From assembly GCA_030028905.1 (NCBI GenBank), contig JALDYZ010000008.1, forward strand, positions 124,001 to 188,000: a DNA stretch of 64,000 nucleotides. The letters are read 5' to 3'. The position numbers and the translations under genes are program-made. Origin of the DNA: Ferirhizobium litorale. Lineage in GTDB: Bacteria > Pseudomonadota > Alphaproteobacteria > Rhizobiales > Rhizobiaceae. This document shows, in pieces, positions 54,038 to 63,965 of this stretch (position 1 is the stretch's first letter; each line of letters starts with the position of its first letter). The notes under the pieces are model-generated. The model worked only from the letters and a program-made list of their open reading frames with translations, made no database searches and was not told the DNA's origin.

Positions 54038-55240
54038 ATGAGCAAGTCGCAGAATGACGTGGTGATTACCGGCATCGGTATCGTGACCTGCCAGGGCGTC
54101 GGCACGGAGCCGCATATCGCCCTGCTGTCGGCGGAGCGGGCGCCGGAGGCGCGCATCGAGACGGAAAAGTTCAAGCCGTATCCGATCCACCCCATGCCGG
54201 AGATCGACTGGTCGACGCAGATCCCGAAGCGCGGCGACCAGCGCCAGATGGAAAACTGGCAGCGTCTCGGCGTCTTCACCGCAGGTCTGGCCCTCGACGA
54301 TGCCGGCCTCAAGGAGGATCTCGAAGCCTGCGGCACGATGGACATGATCGTGTCCTGCGGGGGCGGCGAGCGCGACATCAACGTCGATTCGCTGATCGTC
54401 GAAGAAGGCCTGAAGCGCAACGACCGCGAACAGCTGCTGAACGAGAAGCTGACCACCGAACTGCGGCCGACTCTGTTCCTGGCCCAGCTTTCCAACCTCA
54501 TGGCCGGCAATATTTCCATCGTCCACAAGGTGACGGGTTCGTCTCGTACCTTCATGGGAGAGGAGGCCGCCGGCATCTCGGCCGTCGAAACCGCATTCGC
54601 ACGCATTCGCGCCGGCCAATCGACGCATACGCTGGTCGGCGGCGCCTTCGTCGCCGATCGCCGCGATGTCATCCTGCTCTACGAGGCCGTGCGATACCAT
54701 GCGACCGGGGAATGGACACCGATCTGGTCGCGCGACCCGGAAGAAGGTGGCGGTATCGTTACCGGCTCGGCAGGCGCCTTCCTGGTGCTGGAATCGCGCG
54801 AGCATGCCGAAGCGCGCGGCGCCCGCATCTATGCGACAATCGAGGAAATCGGCGGCGATCGCGGCCGGCGTGACGAGGGGCGGCTCGAAGGTCGCCTGGA
54901 TGCGCTGGTCGACGGAGCCCTGCGGCAGACCGACGCAACGGTGATCTTCTCGGGCGCGTCCGGCGGCCACGAGATCACCGCACGGGAAAAGACCTGGCTC
55001 GACAACCGCTTTTCGGATGTCCCGGTGCGCGGCTATGGCAGCGTCACCGGCCATGCACTGGAATCGCAGTTCCCGCTCGGCCTGGCGCTCGCGGCGCTGA
55101 CGCTTTCCAGCGGGGCAAAGGTTCCGGCATTCGAACCGGGCAAGGAAAAACCGATGAGCGGCCCGGCCGACACGGCTGTCGTCACCACCGTCGGCCATGT
55201 GCGCGGTGAGGGTGTCGCCGTGCTGAAAGCAGAGAAGTGA
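54038..55240 (+). CDS. fabF2XL: beta-ketoacyl synthase-like FabF2XL lacking the catalytic Cys
   Basis: 400 residues of the thiolase/KAS fold. The active Cys position reads TGSSRTF (Ser168), and the first catalytic His block (HGTST in normal KAS) reads SGASGG; only the second (TGHALES) is kept. It therefore looks like a chain-length-factor partner rather than an active synthase, probably pairing with the next gene's product. Ten bp between the two genes supports a heterodimer (inference). Confidence 0.9.
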   Translation: MSKSQNDVVITGIGIVTCQGVGTEPHIALLSAERAPEARIETEKFKPYPIHPMPEIDWSTQIPKRGDQRQMENWQRLGVFTAGLALDDAGLKEDLEACGTMDMIVSCGGGERDINVDSLIVEEGLKRNDREQLLNEKLTTELRPTLFLAQLSNLMAGNISIVHKVTGSSRTFMGEEAAGISAVETAFARIRAGQSTHTLVGGAFVADRRDVILLYEAVRYHATGEWTPIWSRDPEEGGGIVTGSAGAFLVLESREHAEARGARIYATIEEIGGDRGRRDEGRLEGRLDALVDGALRQTDATVIFSGASGGHEITAREKTWLDNRFSDVPVRGYGSVTGHALESQFPLGLALAALTLSSGAKVPAFEPGKEKPMSGPADTAVVTTVGHVRGEGVAVLKAEK

Positions 55241-55250
55241 GGACCGGCGC

Positions 55251-56537
55251 ATGAGCAAGGCAGCCTACAGGGATCATCTCGGACGTCCGATCGTTGCCGT
55301 CACCGGCATGGGCGTCATCACCTCGCTCGGACGGGGACTGGCCGACAACTGGGCAGCGCTTTCGGGCGGACGGTCCGGCATCCACGGCATCACCCGCTTC
55401 CCGGTCGAAGGGCTCAGCACCCGCATCGCCGGTACGGTCGATTTCGTCGAACTGCCGGCCGAAAACCCGGTGGAGCGCTCCTACTACTACGCCCGCGAGA
55501 CCACCGACGAGGCTCTGGCCCAGGCCGGCCTTTCCGGAGATTTTGCCGGCCCGCTGTTCCTGGCCGCGCCGCCGATCGAGCCGGAATGGAGCGCCCGCTT
55601 TGCACTTGCCGACCGCGCTCCGCCGTCGCAGCAGCCGGGCGATGCCTATGACCGCTTCATGGCCGTGCTGCGCGAAAGGCCGGATCCGGCTCTCCACGAG
55701 GCATGGCTGTTCGGTTCGATCTCCGAGCGCCTTGCCGACCGCTACGGCACGCGCGGCCTGCCGGTGACGCTGTCGACCGCCTGCGCTTCCGGCGCCACGG
55801 CGATCCAGCTCGGCGTCGAGGCCATCCGCCAGGGCCGCACCGATCGTGCGCTCACCGTCGGCACCGACGGCTCGGTCACCGCCGAGGCGCTGATCCGTTT
55901 CTCGCTGCTGTCGGCGTTGTCCACCCAGAACGATCCGCCGCAGAGGGCATCGAAGCCGTTCACCAAGGATCGCGACGGCTTCGTGATCGCCGAAGGCGCC
56001 GCCACGCTCGTGTTGGAATCGCTGGAATCGGCGGTTGCCCGCGGCGCCCGCGTGCTAGGCATCATGAAGGGTTGCGGCGAAAAGGCCGACCATTTCCACC
56101 GCACCCGCTCGTCGCCGGACGGCGGCCCGGCGATTGCCACCATCCGCGCGGCACTTGCCGATGCCGGCATCAGCGAAGAGGGTATCGGCTACATCAATGC
56201 CCACGGCACCTCGACGCCGGAAAACGACAAGATGGAGTATCTCTCCATGTCGACCGTGTTCGGCGAGGGACTGTCGAAGATCCCGGTCTCGTCCAACAAG
56301 TCGATGATCGGCCACACCCTGACGGCGGCCGGCGCCATCGAGGCGGTGTTCTCGATCCAGACGATGCTGACCGGCACGCTGCCGCCGACGATCAACTATA
56401 CTAACCCGGATCCGACGATCGTTCTCGATGTCGTCCCGAACGTGAAGCGCGAGCAGCAGGTCGATGCCGTGCTCTCCAATTCGTTCGGCTTCGGCGGACA
56501 GAACGCAAGCCTTGTCATGACGAGAGAACCGGCCTAG
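55251..56537 (+). CDS. fabF1XL: beta-ketoacyl-ACP synthase FabF1XL
   Basis: 428 residues with an intact KAS-II triad: Cys178 in STACASGATA, His in NAHGTSTPENDK, His in SMIGHTLTAAG. It condenses malonyl units to build the C28 chain on AcpXL. Larger than the neighbour and fully catalytic in appearance. Confidence 0.94.
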   Translation: MSKAAYRDHLGRPIVAVTGMGVITSLGRGLADNWAALSGGRSGIHGITRFPVEGLSTRIAGTVDFVELPAENPVERSYYYARETTDEALAQAGLSGDFAGPLFLAAPPIEPEWSARFALADRAPPSQQPGDAYDRFMAVLRERPDPALHEAWLFGSISERLADRYGTRGLPVTLSTACASGATAIQLGVEAIRQGRTDRALTVGTDGSVTAEALIRFSLLSALSTQNDPPQRASKPFTKDRDGFVIAEGAATLVLESLESAVARGARVLGIMKGCGEKADHFHRTRSSPDGGPAIATIRAALADAGISEEGIGYINAHGTSTPENDKMEYLSMSTVFGEGLSKIPVSSNKSMIGHTLTAAGAIEAVFSIQTMLTGTLPPTINYTNPDPTIVLDVVPNVKREQQVDAVLSNSFGFGGQNASLVMTREPA

Positions 56538-56596
56538 TCGGTTCACCGTTCCGATTCCGAGAAACATATGACGCCTTCGGGCGAAGGACTCCTGCC

Positions 56597-57625
56597 ATGC
56601 GCGCTCTGCAACTGATCGACGATCGCAAGCTTGAAATCACCGACCTTCCCGAACCGGAAGCTCCCGGCCCCGGCGAGGTGACCTTGCGCGTCAAGGCCGT
56701 GGCGCTGAACCACATCGACGTCTGGGGCTGGCGCGGCATGGCCTTTGCCAAGCGCAAGATGCCGCTGGTCATCGGCGCGGAAGCCTCCGGCGTCGTCGAG
56801 ACGATCGGCCCGGGCGTCGCCAACATCCTGCCCGGACAGCTCGTATCGATCTACGGCGCGCGCACGTGCGGACTGTGTCGTCCGTGCCGCGAGGGCCGTG
56901 ACAACCTGTGCGAACATGTCGGCGGCGTGCACGGATTCCACCTCGACGGCTTTGCACAGGAAAAGGTCAACCTTCCGGCGCGTCTGCTCGTCCCCGCGCC
57001 TCCCGGCGTCGATGCCGTCGCTGCGGCGCTCGCACCCGTCACCTTCGGCACCGTCGAGCACATGCTGTTCGACAATGCAAGGCTCGAGTCCGGCGAGACG
57101 ATCCTCGTGCATGCCGGCGGCTCCGGCATCGGCACGGCGGCGATCCAGCTGGCCAAGAAGATCGGCTGCACCGTCATCACCACCGTCGGCTCCGACGACA
57201 AGATCGAGGGCTGCAAGGCGCTCGGCGCCGACCACGTCATCAACTACCGCACCGACCGCTTCGAGGGCGTGGTGCGCAAGCTGACGAAGAAGAAGGGCGT
57301 CGACGTCGTCTTCGAACATGTCGGCAAGGACACCTGGGCCGGTTCGATGCTGTGCCTCAAGCGCGGCGGGCGCCTGGTGACCTGCGGCTCGACCTCGGGC
57401 GTATCCACCGAGATGAACCTGATGATGCTGTTCCAGCAGCAGCTGAAGCTGCTCGGTTCCTTCGGTTGCCGCATGGAGAACATGGCCAATGCCATGCAGA
57501 AGATGGGGCGCGGCATCGTCCATCCGGTCATCGATACGGAGGTTCGCTTCGAGGACATCGACCGGGCGCTGGAACGCATGGAGACCCGCCAGGTCTTCGG
57601 CAAGATCATCCTGCGGATGGACTGA
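56597..57625 (+). CDS. adhXL: zinc-type alcohol dehydrogenase/enoyl reductase of the VLCFA cluster
   Basis: 342 residues of the MDR family: structural-zinc Cys91, Cys94, Cys97 and Cys105, and NADP-binding VHAGGSGIGTAAIQLAK. The catalytic-zinc Cys near residue 38 is absent (NHIDVWG), so it is more like a quinone/enoyl reductase. By place it should do a reduction step of the long-chain cycle (inference). Confidence 0.88.
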   Translation: MRALQLIDDRKLEITDLPEPEAPGPGEVTLRVKAVALNHIDVWGWRGMAFAKRKMPLVIGAEASGVVETIGPGVANILPGQLVSIYGARTCGLCRPCREGRDNLCEHVGGVHGFHLDGFAQEKVNLPARLLVPAPPGVDAVAAALAPVTFGTVEHMLFDNARLESGETILVHAGGSGIGTAAIQLAKKIGCTVITTVGSDDKIEGCKALGADHVINYRTDRFEGVVRKLTKKKGVDVVFEHVGKDTWAGSMLCLKRGGRLVTCGSTSGVSTEMNLMMLFQQQLKLLGSFGCRMENMANAMQKMGRGIVHPVIDTEVRFEDIDRALERMETRQVFGKIILRMD

Positions 57626-57630
57626 CCGCC

Positions 57631-58560
57631 TTGAAGCAGCAACTGACCCGCTACGCGCTTTGGCTGCGCAACACCCAGCAATGGGCGGTGGCGCAGGCGG
57701 CGTTCGGTCTCCTCACCGCCATGAAGGTCCTTCCGGCGGACGCGGCGATCAATACCATCGACCGCGTGATGCGCTGGCTCGGACCGAAGATGCGCCGGCA
57801 CAAGCTGATGCTCGTCAATCTGCGCAACGCCTTTCCCGAAAAGAGCGATGCCGAGATCGAGGCCATCGCGCTTGCAAGCTGGGGCAACATGGGGCGGTTG
57901 GCGGCGGAATACGTCTTTCTCGACCGGCTGTTCGACTTCGATCCCTTCAGCGACAAGCCGGGGCGTATCGAGGTTTCGGGCATCCCGATCTTCATGGACC
58001 TGTGCAACAACCCGCGGCCGTTCATCGTCTTTACCGGGCACACCGGCAACTTCGAGCTGCTCCCGGTCGCTGGCGCCGCATTCGGCCTCTATGTCACGGT
58101 GCTGTTTAGACCACCGAACAATCCCTATATCGCCGAGAAGGTGTTCCAGTTCCGCGCCGCGCGCATGGGCAAGCTGGTTCCCTCGCACGCCGGGTCGTCC
58201 TTCGCGCTGGCGCGACAACTCGAGTCCGGCGGCGGCGTCGGCGTCCTTGTCGACCAGAAGTTCCGCAAGGGCCTGACGACAAAATTCTTCGGCCGACCGG
58301 TGCGCACCAACCCCTTGCTTGCGAAGCTGGCACGGCAGTTCGATTGCGAGGTCTATCCGGCGCGGTGCATCCGGCTTCCCGGCAATCGCTACCGCCTCGA
58401 GATCGAACCCAAGGTCGAACTCCCGCGCAACGAGGCCGGACAACTGGACGTCAATGCGACCGCCCAGTTGCTGAACGACAAGGTCGAGAGCTGGGTCCGG
58501 GAATATCCCGAGCAGTGGCTGTGGTACCATGACCGCTGGGAAATCAAGCGCAAGATCTGA
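57631..58560 (+). CDS. lpxXL: lipid A very-long-chain acyltransferase LpxXL
   Basis: 309 residues from TTG 57631, 5 bp after adhXL. LpxL/HtrB-type acyltransferase with catalytic HTGNFE and the LVDQKF segment (GVLVDQKFRKGL). It moves 27-hydroxy-C28 from AcpXL to lipid A at the inner membrane. The TTG start is set by the conserved start of the fold; no ATG fits. Confidence 0.92.
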   Translation: MKQQLTRYALWLRNTQQWAVAQAAFGLLTAMKVLPADAAINTIDRVMRWLGPKMRRHKLMLVNLRNAFPEKSDAEIEAIALASWGNMGRLAAEYVFLDRLFDFDPFSDKPGRIEVSGIPIFMDLCNNPRPFIVFTGHTGNFELLPVAGAAFGLYVTVLFRPPNNPYIAEKVFQFRAARMGKLVPSHAGSSFALARQLESGGGVGVLVDQKFRKGLTTKFFGRPVRTNPLLAKLARQFDCEVYPARCIRLPGNRYRLEIEPKVELPRNEAGQLDVNATAQLLNDKVESWVREYPEQWLWYHDRWEIKRKI

Positions 58561-58578
58561 CGGCAATACAGGCATGGA

Positions 58579-58608
58579 CTTGCGCAAGGGAAACTCCCTT
58601 CGCGCAAG
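58579..58608. terminator. hairpin after lpxXL
   Basis: CTTGCGCAAGGG / CCCTTCGCGCAAG with a 5-nt loop, 19 bp past the stop. No T tract; possible factor-assisted end. Confidence 0.4.
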
Positions 58609-58935
58609 CCGATGTCCCGTTCCGGCACAGGAAAGCAACGGCCGGCGCCATATCGCGCAGTAACGACGTGCGGTCCATTGCGCCATGTCTCACAATCATT
58701 TGTTCCGGGCATGATGCCGGGCGTCCGACGGAACCCGAATCCGGGGTCGGCCATTTATTGATCATTTAATGATTGCGCATATGCTTGGCTTCGGTCGCCT
58801 CCGGGCCGTTGCAATGCGTCGTCGCGCTGCTGTCCGTCCGGAGGGGGCCAAGCGGACGACGTCCGGGCATGATGCGCGGCACAGTGGAAGTGTGGGGTCC
58901 GGAGATTGGTCCGGGGTCGCGCCAGGGGTGTCAAA
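58609..58935. other. 327-bp intergenic region
   Basis: No gene supported. A GTCCGGGCATGATG-like string occurs near 58703 and 58861 with diverged flanks. It should hold the promoter of the PAS protein gene; none was clear. Confidence 0.3.
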
Positions 58936-59652
58936 TTGAAGGAACGTATCGAACTCTTCTGGCTGAAATACGCCCAGATGCAGCGCGCCGTCGACAGCGG
59001 CGACGACAAGCTTGCGAGCCTCGTCGACCGCGAACTCGATTCGCTTCTCGACGCCATCATCGAGCACAAGGCGCTGAACGCGCTGGAAATGCAGATGCAG
59101 TTCCAGTTCGCGATCGATCTGATCAAGAAGGAGGCTGACGACCTCAGTTGCACCATTCGGCACCTGGCTTATCTGCAGGCGCTGGTGGAACGCTACATCC
59201 TGCCGCGTGCCTCGACGGAGCTGCCTCCGCCGACAGGCGAGGACTTCGGCGAAAACGTCTCCTTCTACAGTTCGGCCTTTCCCAATGGCGTGCTGGATCT
59301 CGCAGCGCTTGAGGCAATCAAGGACCGGATCGCCGTTATATCCCCGGATTGCCGGGTGCTCTTCACCAATTCCGTCAATGCCGCGCGTCTGCACAAGGCT
59401 CCGGCCGATCTGATCGGCCAGCACATCGCCGAACTCGTCGGCGTGCATCGTTTCCGCCTCGGCATGAAGGATGCGTTAGAACAGTGCTTTGCGGGCGAGA
59501 TCGTCGAATACACCTATGCCGCCGAGATCGACGACCGCACAGTCGTGGTCCATTGCCGCATGACGCCGTGTTACTCGAGCGAGCGCGCCCTGGTCGGCGC
59601 CATGCTGGTGATGAAGGAAATGGCCGACCGCCGCAGGTCCCGCGCCGCCTGA
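58936..59652 (+). CDS. PAS-like sensor protein with helical N-terminus
   Basis: 238 residues if started at TTG 58936 (AGGGG upstream); a TTG at 58906 is also in frame. Residues ~1-85 are a charged helical region (ELDSLLDAIIEHKALNALEMQMQFQFAIDLIKKE); ~115-235 is PAS-like (IAVISPDCRVLFTNSVNAARLHKAPADLIGQH). There is no output domain, so it may be an adaptor. Ligand unknown. It is convergent with a hemerythrin gene, 3 bp apart, in an FNR-associated stretch. Confidence 0.7.
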   Translation: MKERIELFWLKYAQMQRAVDSGDDKLASLVDRELDSLLDAIIEHKALNALEMQMQFQFAIDLIKKEADDLSCTIRHLAYLQALVERYILPRASTELPPPTGEDFGENVSFYSSAFPNGVLDLAALEAIKDRIAVISPDCRVLFTNSVNAARLHKAPADLIGQHIAELVGVHRFRLGMKDALEQCFAGEIVEYTYAAEIDDRTVVVHCRMTPCYSSERALVGAMLVMKEMADRRRSRAA

Positions 59653-59655
59653 CAA

Positions 59656-60165
59656 TCAGGTTCGGGGGACCGGCATCACGATCGTTTCCTCGGGGACGCC
59701 CTTCAAGAGATATTCGCGCTCGAAGGCGATGTGCCGGCGGTTCATTTCGAAGAAACCGCGCAGCATGTACCCGGCCGCCTCGGTGTTGACGGCGCTGCCG
59801 GCACCGAGCTTCAGCAGGATGTCGGTCAATTCCTCGGCGAAGCAGGCATCCTCGAAATGCTCGAACTTCAATCGCTCCAGCGTAAGCGGCAGGGCAGGGT
59901 CCGGGTTGTGTTGCTGCAGCCAGGGAAAGAGCACAGTTTCCTCGTAGTGCTGCACGTCGCGGATCAGCGGTCCGAGGGCCTTGGCGGCATAAATGCACTT
60001 CTGCCGGTTGATATTGGCGGGCAGGGAATCGGCGATCTCCTCCAGTTCGCGGCAAAGCGCCAGATGCGCATCATGGGCTTCATGCAGCCAGGATAGCGGG
60101 CGATGGACCTGCCGGCTGCGGTCGTCTGCCGCGGCAACGCCCGGTTTTGGCGATTGTTTGCGCAT
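59656..60165 (-). CDS. hemerythrin-like HHE protein
   Basis: 169 residues. A four-helix HHE domain: His28 and His32 in LHEAHDAHLALC, HYEETVLFPW, FEHFEDACFAEEL and NRRHIAFEREYLL supply the di-iron ligands. Such proteins bind O2 or NO, or handle iron. It starts 83 bp from the FNR box it shares with the divergent ccoN, so low-oxygen control is likely. Confidence 0.85.
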   Translation of the reverse strand: MRKQSPKPGVAAADDRSRQVHRPLSWLHEAHDAHLALCRELEEIADSLPANINRQKCIYAAKALGPLIRDVQHYEETVLFPWLQQHNPDPALPLTLERLKFEHFEDACFAEELTDILLKLGAGSAVNTEAAGYMLRGFFEMNRRHIAFEREYLLKGVPEETIVMPVPRT

Positions 60166-60247
60166 GTGCGTTCTCCGACGCCTTGCCGACAGGCAGCGGG
60201 CTATTCTCTCAGGCGTTCATTTTTCGTAGGGGCTCCCCGCTACCGCA

Positions 60248-60261
60248 TTGATCTATATCAA
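60248..60261. promoter_or_regulatory. FNR/FixK box upstream of ccoN
   Basis: TTGATCTATATCAA, a perfect TTGAT-N4-ATCAA palindrome, 110 bp before ccoN and 83 bp from the divergent hemerythrin gene. Confidence 0.92.
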
Positions 60262-60370
60262 GGTGACTTCCCCCAACCGGTGCCAATCCTCGACGCAACC
60301 TGAAAGGCACGCGCCCCGCTTCGGTCCGCGGCCCGCCGGCGAACCGAATTGCAGTTGGGGGATACCAACG

Positions 60371-61993
60371 ATGAACTATCCGATAGAGACCATGGCGCTG
60401 GCCGTCGGCGCCTTTGCGGCATTGCTCGGGGCGGCTTTTGCCCAGGACAGCCTTTTCCAGGCCCACATGTGGGTCCTCTTCTTCAGCCTGCTGGCGGGCA
60501 CGATCGTCATGCTGCGCCGGGCGCAGTTCGCGCCGGTCGGCGTGACGGTCGCGGCACCCCGGCACACCGAATATTCCGACGACGTGATCCGCTACGGGGT
60601 GATCGCCACCGTCTTCTGGGGCGTGGTCGGATTTCTCGTCGGGGTCGTCGTGGCGCTGCAGCTGGCATTTCCCGACCTCAACATCGAGCCGTATCTCACC
60701 TTCGGGCGCCTGCGGCCGCTGCACACGTCGGCGGTGATCTTCGCGTTCGGGGGCAACGCGCTGATCGCCACGTCGATGTACATCGTCCAGCGCACCTCGC
60801 GGGCGCGGCTGTTCGGCGGCAACCTTTCATGGTTCGTGTTCTGGGGTTACCAGCTGTTCATCGTGCTCGCCGCCACCGGCTACCTGCTCGGCATCACCGA
60901 ATCGAAGGAATATGCCGAGCCGGAATGGTATGTCGACATCTGGCTGACGCTGGTGTGGGTCGCCTATCTGGTGGTGTTCCTCGGCACCATCATGACCCGC
61001 AAGGAACCGCATATCTATGTGGCCAACTGGTTCTTCCTCGCCTTCATCGTCACCATTGCGATGCTGCACATCGTCAACAACCTGGCGGTGCCGGTATCCT
61101 TCCTCGGTTCCAAGAGCTACTCGCTGTTTTCCGGCGTCCAGGATGCGTTGACGCAGTGGTGGTACGGGCACAATGCCGTCGGCTTCTTCCTGACGGCGGG
61201 CTTCCTCGGCATGATGTACTACTTCATCCCGAAGCAGGTGAACCGCCCGGTCTATTCCTACCGGCTGTCGATCATCCACTTCTGGGCGCTGATCTTCATG
61301 TACATCTGGGCGGGGCCGCACCACCTGCACTACACCGCGCTGCCCGACTGGGCCCAGACGCTCGGCATGGTGTTCTCGATCATGCTGTGGATGCCCTCCT
61401 GGGGCGGCATGATCAACGGCTTGATGACGCTTTCGGGCGCCTGGGACAAGATCCGCACCGACCCGATCGTGCGCATGATGGTGATGTCCGTCGCCTTCTA
61501 CGGCATGGCGACCTTCGAGGGACCGATGATGTCGATCAAGTCGGTCAACTCGCTCAGCCACTATACCGACTGGACCATCGGTCACGTGCATTCCGGCGCG
61601 CTCGGCTGGAACGGCCTCATCACCTTCGGCGCCATCTACTTCCTCGTGCCGAAGCTGTGGGGTCGCGAGAAGCTCTACAGCACCCGCATGGTCAGCTGGC
61701 ACTTCTGGCTCGCCACGCTCGGCATCGTCATCTATGCGGCGGTCATGTGGGTCGCCGGCATCCAGCAGGGCCTGATGTGGCGCGAATACGACGACCAGGG
61801 CTTTCTCGTCTATTCCTTCGCCGAAACCGTCGCCGCGATGTTCCCCTACTACGTGCTGCGCGCGGTCGGGGGCGGCCTGTTCCTCCTCGGCGCTCTCCTC
61901 ATGGCGTGGAACGTAACCATGACAATCCGCGGCAGCCAGCGCGAGGAGCAGCCGATCCCCGGCTCGGTTCCTCTCCCGCAGGCCGCCGAATAA
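60371..61993 (+). CDS. ccoN: cbb3-type cytochrome c oxidase subunit I
   Basis: 540 residues from ATG 60371 with about 12-14 helices. Heme and CuB histidines are in [15 protein letters not shown], the [16 protein letters not shown] helix, WAGPHHLHY and [14 protein letters not shown]. High-affinity terminal oxidase, inner membrane. First gene of ccoNOQP under the FNR box. Confidence 0.97.
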   Translation: MNYPIETMALAVGAFAALLGAAFAQDSLFQAHMWVLFFSLLAGTIVMLRRAQFAPVGVTVAAPRHTEYSDDVIRYGVIATVFWGVVGFLVGVVVALQLAFPDLNIEPYLTFGRLRPLHTSAVIFAFGGNALIATSMYIVQRTSRARLFGGNLSWFVFWGYQLFIVLAATGYLLGITESKEYAEPEWYVDIWLTLVWVAYLVVFLGTIMTRKEPHIYVANWFFLAFIVTIAMLHIVNNLAVPVSFLGSKSYSLFSGVQDALTQWWYGHNAVGFFLTAGFLGMMYYFIPKQVNRPVYSYRLSIIHFWALIFMYIWAGPHHLHYTALPDWAQTLGMVFSIMLWMPSWGGMINGLMTLSGAWDKIRTDPIVRMMVMSVAFYGMATFEGPMMSIKSVNSLSHYTDWTIGHVHSGALGWNGLITFGAIYFLVPKLWGREKLYSTRMVSWHFWLATLGIVIYAAVMWVAGIQQGLMWREYDDQGFLVYSFAETVAAMFPYYVLRAVGGGLFLLGALLMAWNVTMTIRGSQREEQPIPGSVPLPQAAE

Positions 61994-62005
61994 GGAGCCG
62001 GACCG

Positions 62006-62737
62006 ATGTCCATTCTTGACAAGCACCACATCATCGAACGCAACGCCACGCTGCTGCTCGTCGGCTCCCTGCTGGTCGTCTCCATCGGCGGCATCGTCGA
62101 GATCGCGCCGCTATTCTACCTCGAGAACACCATCGAGAAGGTGGAGGGCATGCGGCCTTACTCGCCGCTGGAACTCGCCGGACGCAACATCTACATGCGC
62201 GAGGGCTGCTACGTCTGTCACAGCCAGATGATCCGGCCCTTCCGCGACGAGGTCGAGCGCTACGGCCATTACTCGCTCGCCGCCGAGAGCATGTACGACC
62301 ATCCGTTCCAGTGGGGTTCGAAGCGGACGGGGCCGGATCTCGCCCGCGTCGGCGACCGCTATTCCAATGAGTGGCACGTCCAGCATCTCGCCGATCCGCG
62401 CGCCGTGGTGCCGGAATCGGTGATGCCGAGCTACGCCTTCCTCAAGGAAACGCCGCTGACGGTGAAGAACGTCGACATGCACCTGAAGGCGAACGTCGCC
62501 GTCGGCGTACCCTATACCCAGGAGATGGTCGACAACGCCGCAGCAGACCTCAAGGCGCAGGCCGATCCCAATGCCGATACCTCCGGCATCGAGGCCCGCT
62601 ATCCGAAGGCCAAGCTCGGCGACTTCGACGGCGATCCGCAAAAGCTGACCGAGATGGACGCGCTCGTCGCCTATCTGCAGATGCTCGGAACGCTGGTGGA
62701 CTTCTCCACGTATGACGACGCAACCGGTTATCGCTGA
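62006..62737 (+). CDS. ccoO: cbb3-type oxidase mono-heme subunit CcoO
   Basis: 243 residues: an N-terminal membrane anchor ([22 protein letters not shown]) and one heme c site CYVCH near 70, with Met ligand candidates. It passes electrons from CcoP to CcoN. 12 bp after ccoN. Confidence 0.96.
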   Translation: MSILDKHHIIERNATLLLVGSLLVVSIGGIVEIAPLFYLENTIEKVEGMRPYSPLELAGRNIYMREGCYVCHSQMIRPFRDEVERYGHYSLAAESMYDHPFQWGSKRTGPDLARVGDRYSNEWHVQHLADPRAVVPESVMPSYAFLKETPLTVKNVDMHLKANVAVGVPYTQEMVDNAAADLKAQADPNADTSGIEARYPKAKLGDFDGDPQKLTEMDALVAYLQMLGTLVDFSTYDDATGYR

Positions 62738-62750
62738 GGAGGCCCGCGCG

Positions 62751-62903
62751 ATGGAAACCTATACCGCCATGCGCCACTTCGCCGACAGCTGGGGCCTGCT
62801 TGCCATGGCCCTGTTCTTCGTCGGCGTAGTGCTCTTCGTCCTGCGGCCCGGCGCGAAAAGATCCGCCGAGCAGGCGGCACAGATCCCTCTCAAGGAGGAA
62901 TAG
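62751..62903 (+). CDS. ccoQ: cbb3-type oxidase subunit CcoQ
   Basis: 50 residues from ATG 62751, with one membrane helix (WGLLAMALFFVGVVLFVLRPG) and a charged cytoplasmic end. It stabilises the complex. An in-frame ATG at 62712 lies inside ccoO and is not used. Confidence 0.93.
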   Translation: METYTAMRHFADSWGLLAMALFFVGVVLFVLRPGAKRSAEQAAQIPLKEE

Positions 62904-62906
62904 GAA

Positions 62907-63770
62907 ATGGCAGACAAGCACATCGACGAAATCTCGGGCGTCGAAACCACCGGCCACGAGTGGGACGGTATTCGCGAGCTCAACAACCCGATGCCGCGCT
63001 GGTGGGTCTGGACCTTCTATGCCACGATCGTCTGGGGGATCGGCTACACCATCGCCTATCCCGCCTGGCCGATGCTGAGCGAAGCCACCCGGGGTGTGCT
63101 CGGCTATTCGAGCCGCGCGACCGTCGCGACCGAGCTTGCCGATGCCAGGGCCGTCCAGAACGTCTACCTCGAGAAGATCGCCGCCCTGCCGCTGGCCGAC
63201 ATCCAGGCCGACAAGGAACTGCACCAGTTCGCGGTTGCGGGTGGCGCCTCCGCATTCAAGGTCAACTGCGCCCAGTGCCATGGCTCCGGTGCCGCCGGCG
63301 GTCCCGGCTTCCCGAACCTCAACGACGACGACTGGCTGTGGGGCGGCGACATCGAATCGATCCACGCCACCATCACCCACGGCATCCGCTACGACGGCGA
63401 TGCCGACAGCCGGATCTCGGAAATGCCTGCCTATGCGGAGATCCTGCAGCCGAACGAAGTTCGCGAGGTCGCGGCCTACGTGGTCAGTCTTACCGGTACG
63501 CCGTCGAATGCAGATCTCGTCGCGCCGGGCAGGCAGGTCTTCGCCGACAACTGCGCCGCCTGCCATGGTGACGACGCAAAGGGCAGCCGCGAGTTCGGAG
63601 CGCCCAACCTCGCCGATGCCATCTGGCTGAAGGGCGAGGGCGAAACTGCGATCGCCCGCCAGGTCGCCCAGCCGAAGCACGGGCAGATGCCGGGCTGGGG
63701 CGAGCGTCTCGGCGACGCCACCGTCAAGCAGCTCGCGGTCTACGTGCATTCGCTCGGCGGCGGCGAGTAG
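62907..63770 (+). CDS. ccoP: cbb3-type oxidase di-heme subunit CcoP
   Basis: 287 residues: N-terminal FixP_N region with GHEWDGIRELNNPMPRWW and a membrane helix, then two heme c sites, CAQCH and CAACH. It receives electrons from the bc1 complex through soluble cytochromes. 3 bp after ccoQ; a terminator follows. Confidence 0.96.
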   Translation: MADKHIDEISGVETTGHEWDGIRELNNPMPRWWVWTFYATIVWGIGYTIAYPAWPMLSEATRGVLGYSSRATVATELADARAVQNVYLEKIAALPLADIQADKELHQFAVAGGASAFKVNCAQCHGSGAAGGPGFPNLNDDDWLWGGDIESIHATITHGIRYDGDADSRISEMPAYAEILQPNEVREVAAYVVSLTGTPSNADLVAPGRQVFADNCAACHGDDAKGSREFGAPNLADAIWLKGEGETAIARQVAQPKHGQMPGWGERLGDATVKQLAVYVHSLGGGE

Positions 63771-63797
63771 ACCTGCGACAAACATGCTGGGGAGCGC

Positions 63798-63825
63798 AAG
63801 GGCCACGTCTTCGGGCGTGGCCCTT
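63798..63825 (+). terminator. terminator after ccoNOQP
   Basis: AAGGGCCACG / CGTGGCCCTT, a 10-bp stem, then TGGTGTTT. Ends the oxidase operon. Confidence 0.8.
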
Positions 63826-63965
63826 GGTGTTTCGGGTGCCAGCCCGGGCTTTTTCGAAGCGAGCGGCGATGCCGACTGGCGACGCGAACGTGTGCTCGGT
63901 TGACAAATGGGGGGCAGCCCATAAGCTGCGTACGCGCCGTTGAGATCGCCATCGGTTTTTCGGAG

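Noticed and set aside
58696-58875. Direct repeat GTCCGGGCATGATG-like pair after lpxXL
   Set aside because: The matches are short and the flanks differ, so it is likely chance in GC-rich spacer DNA.
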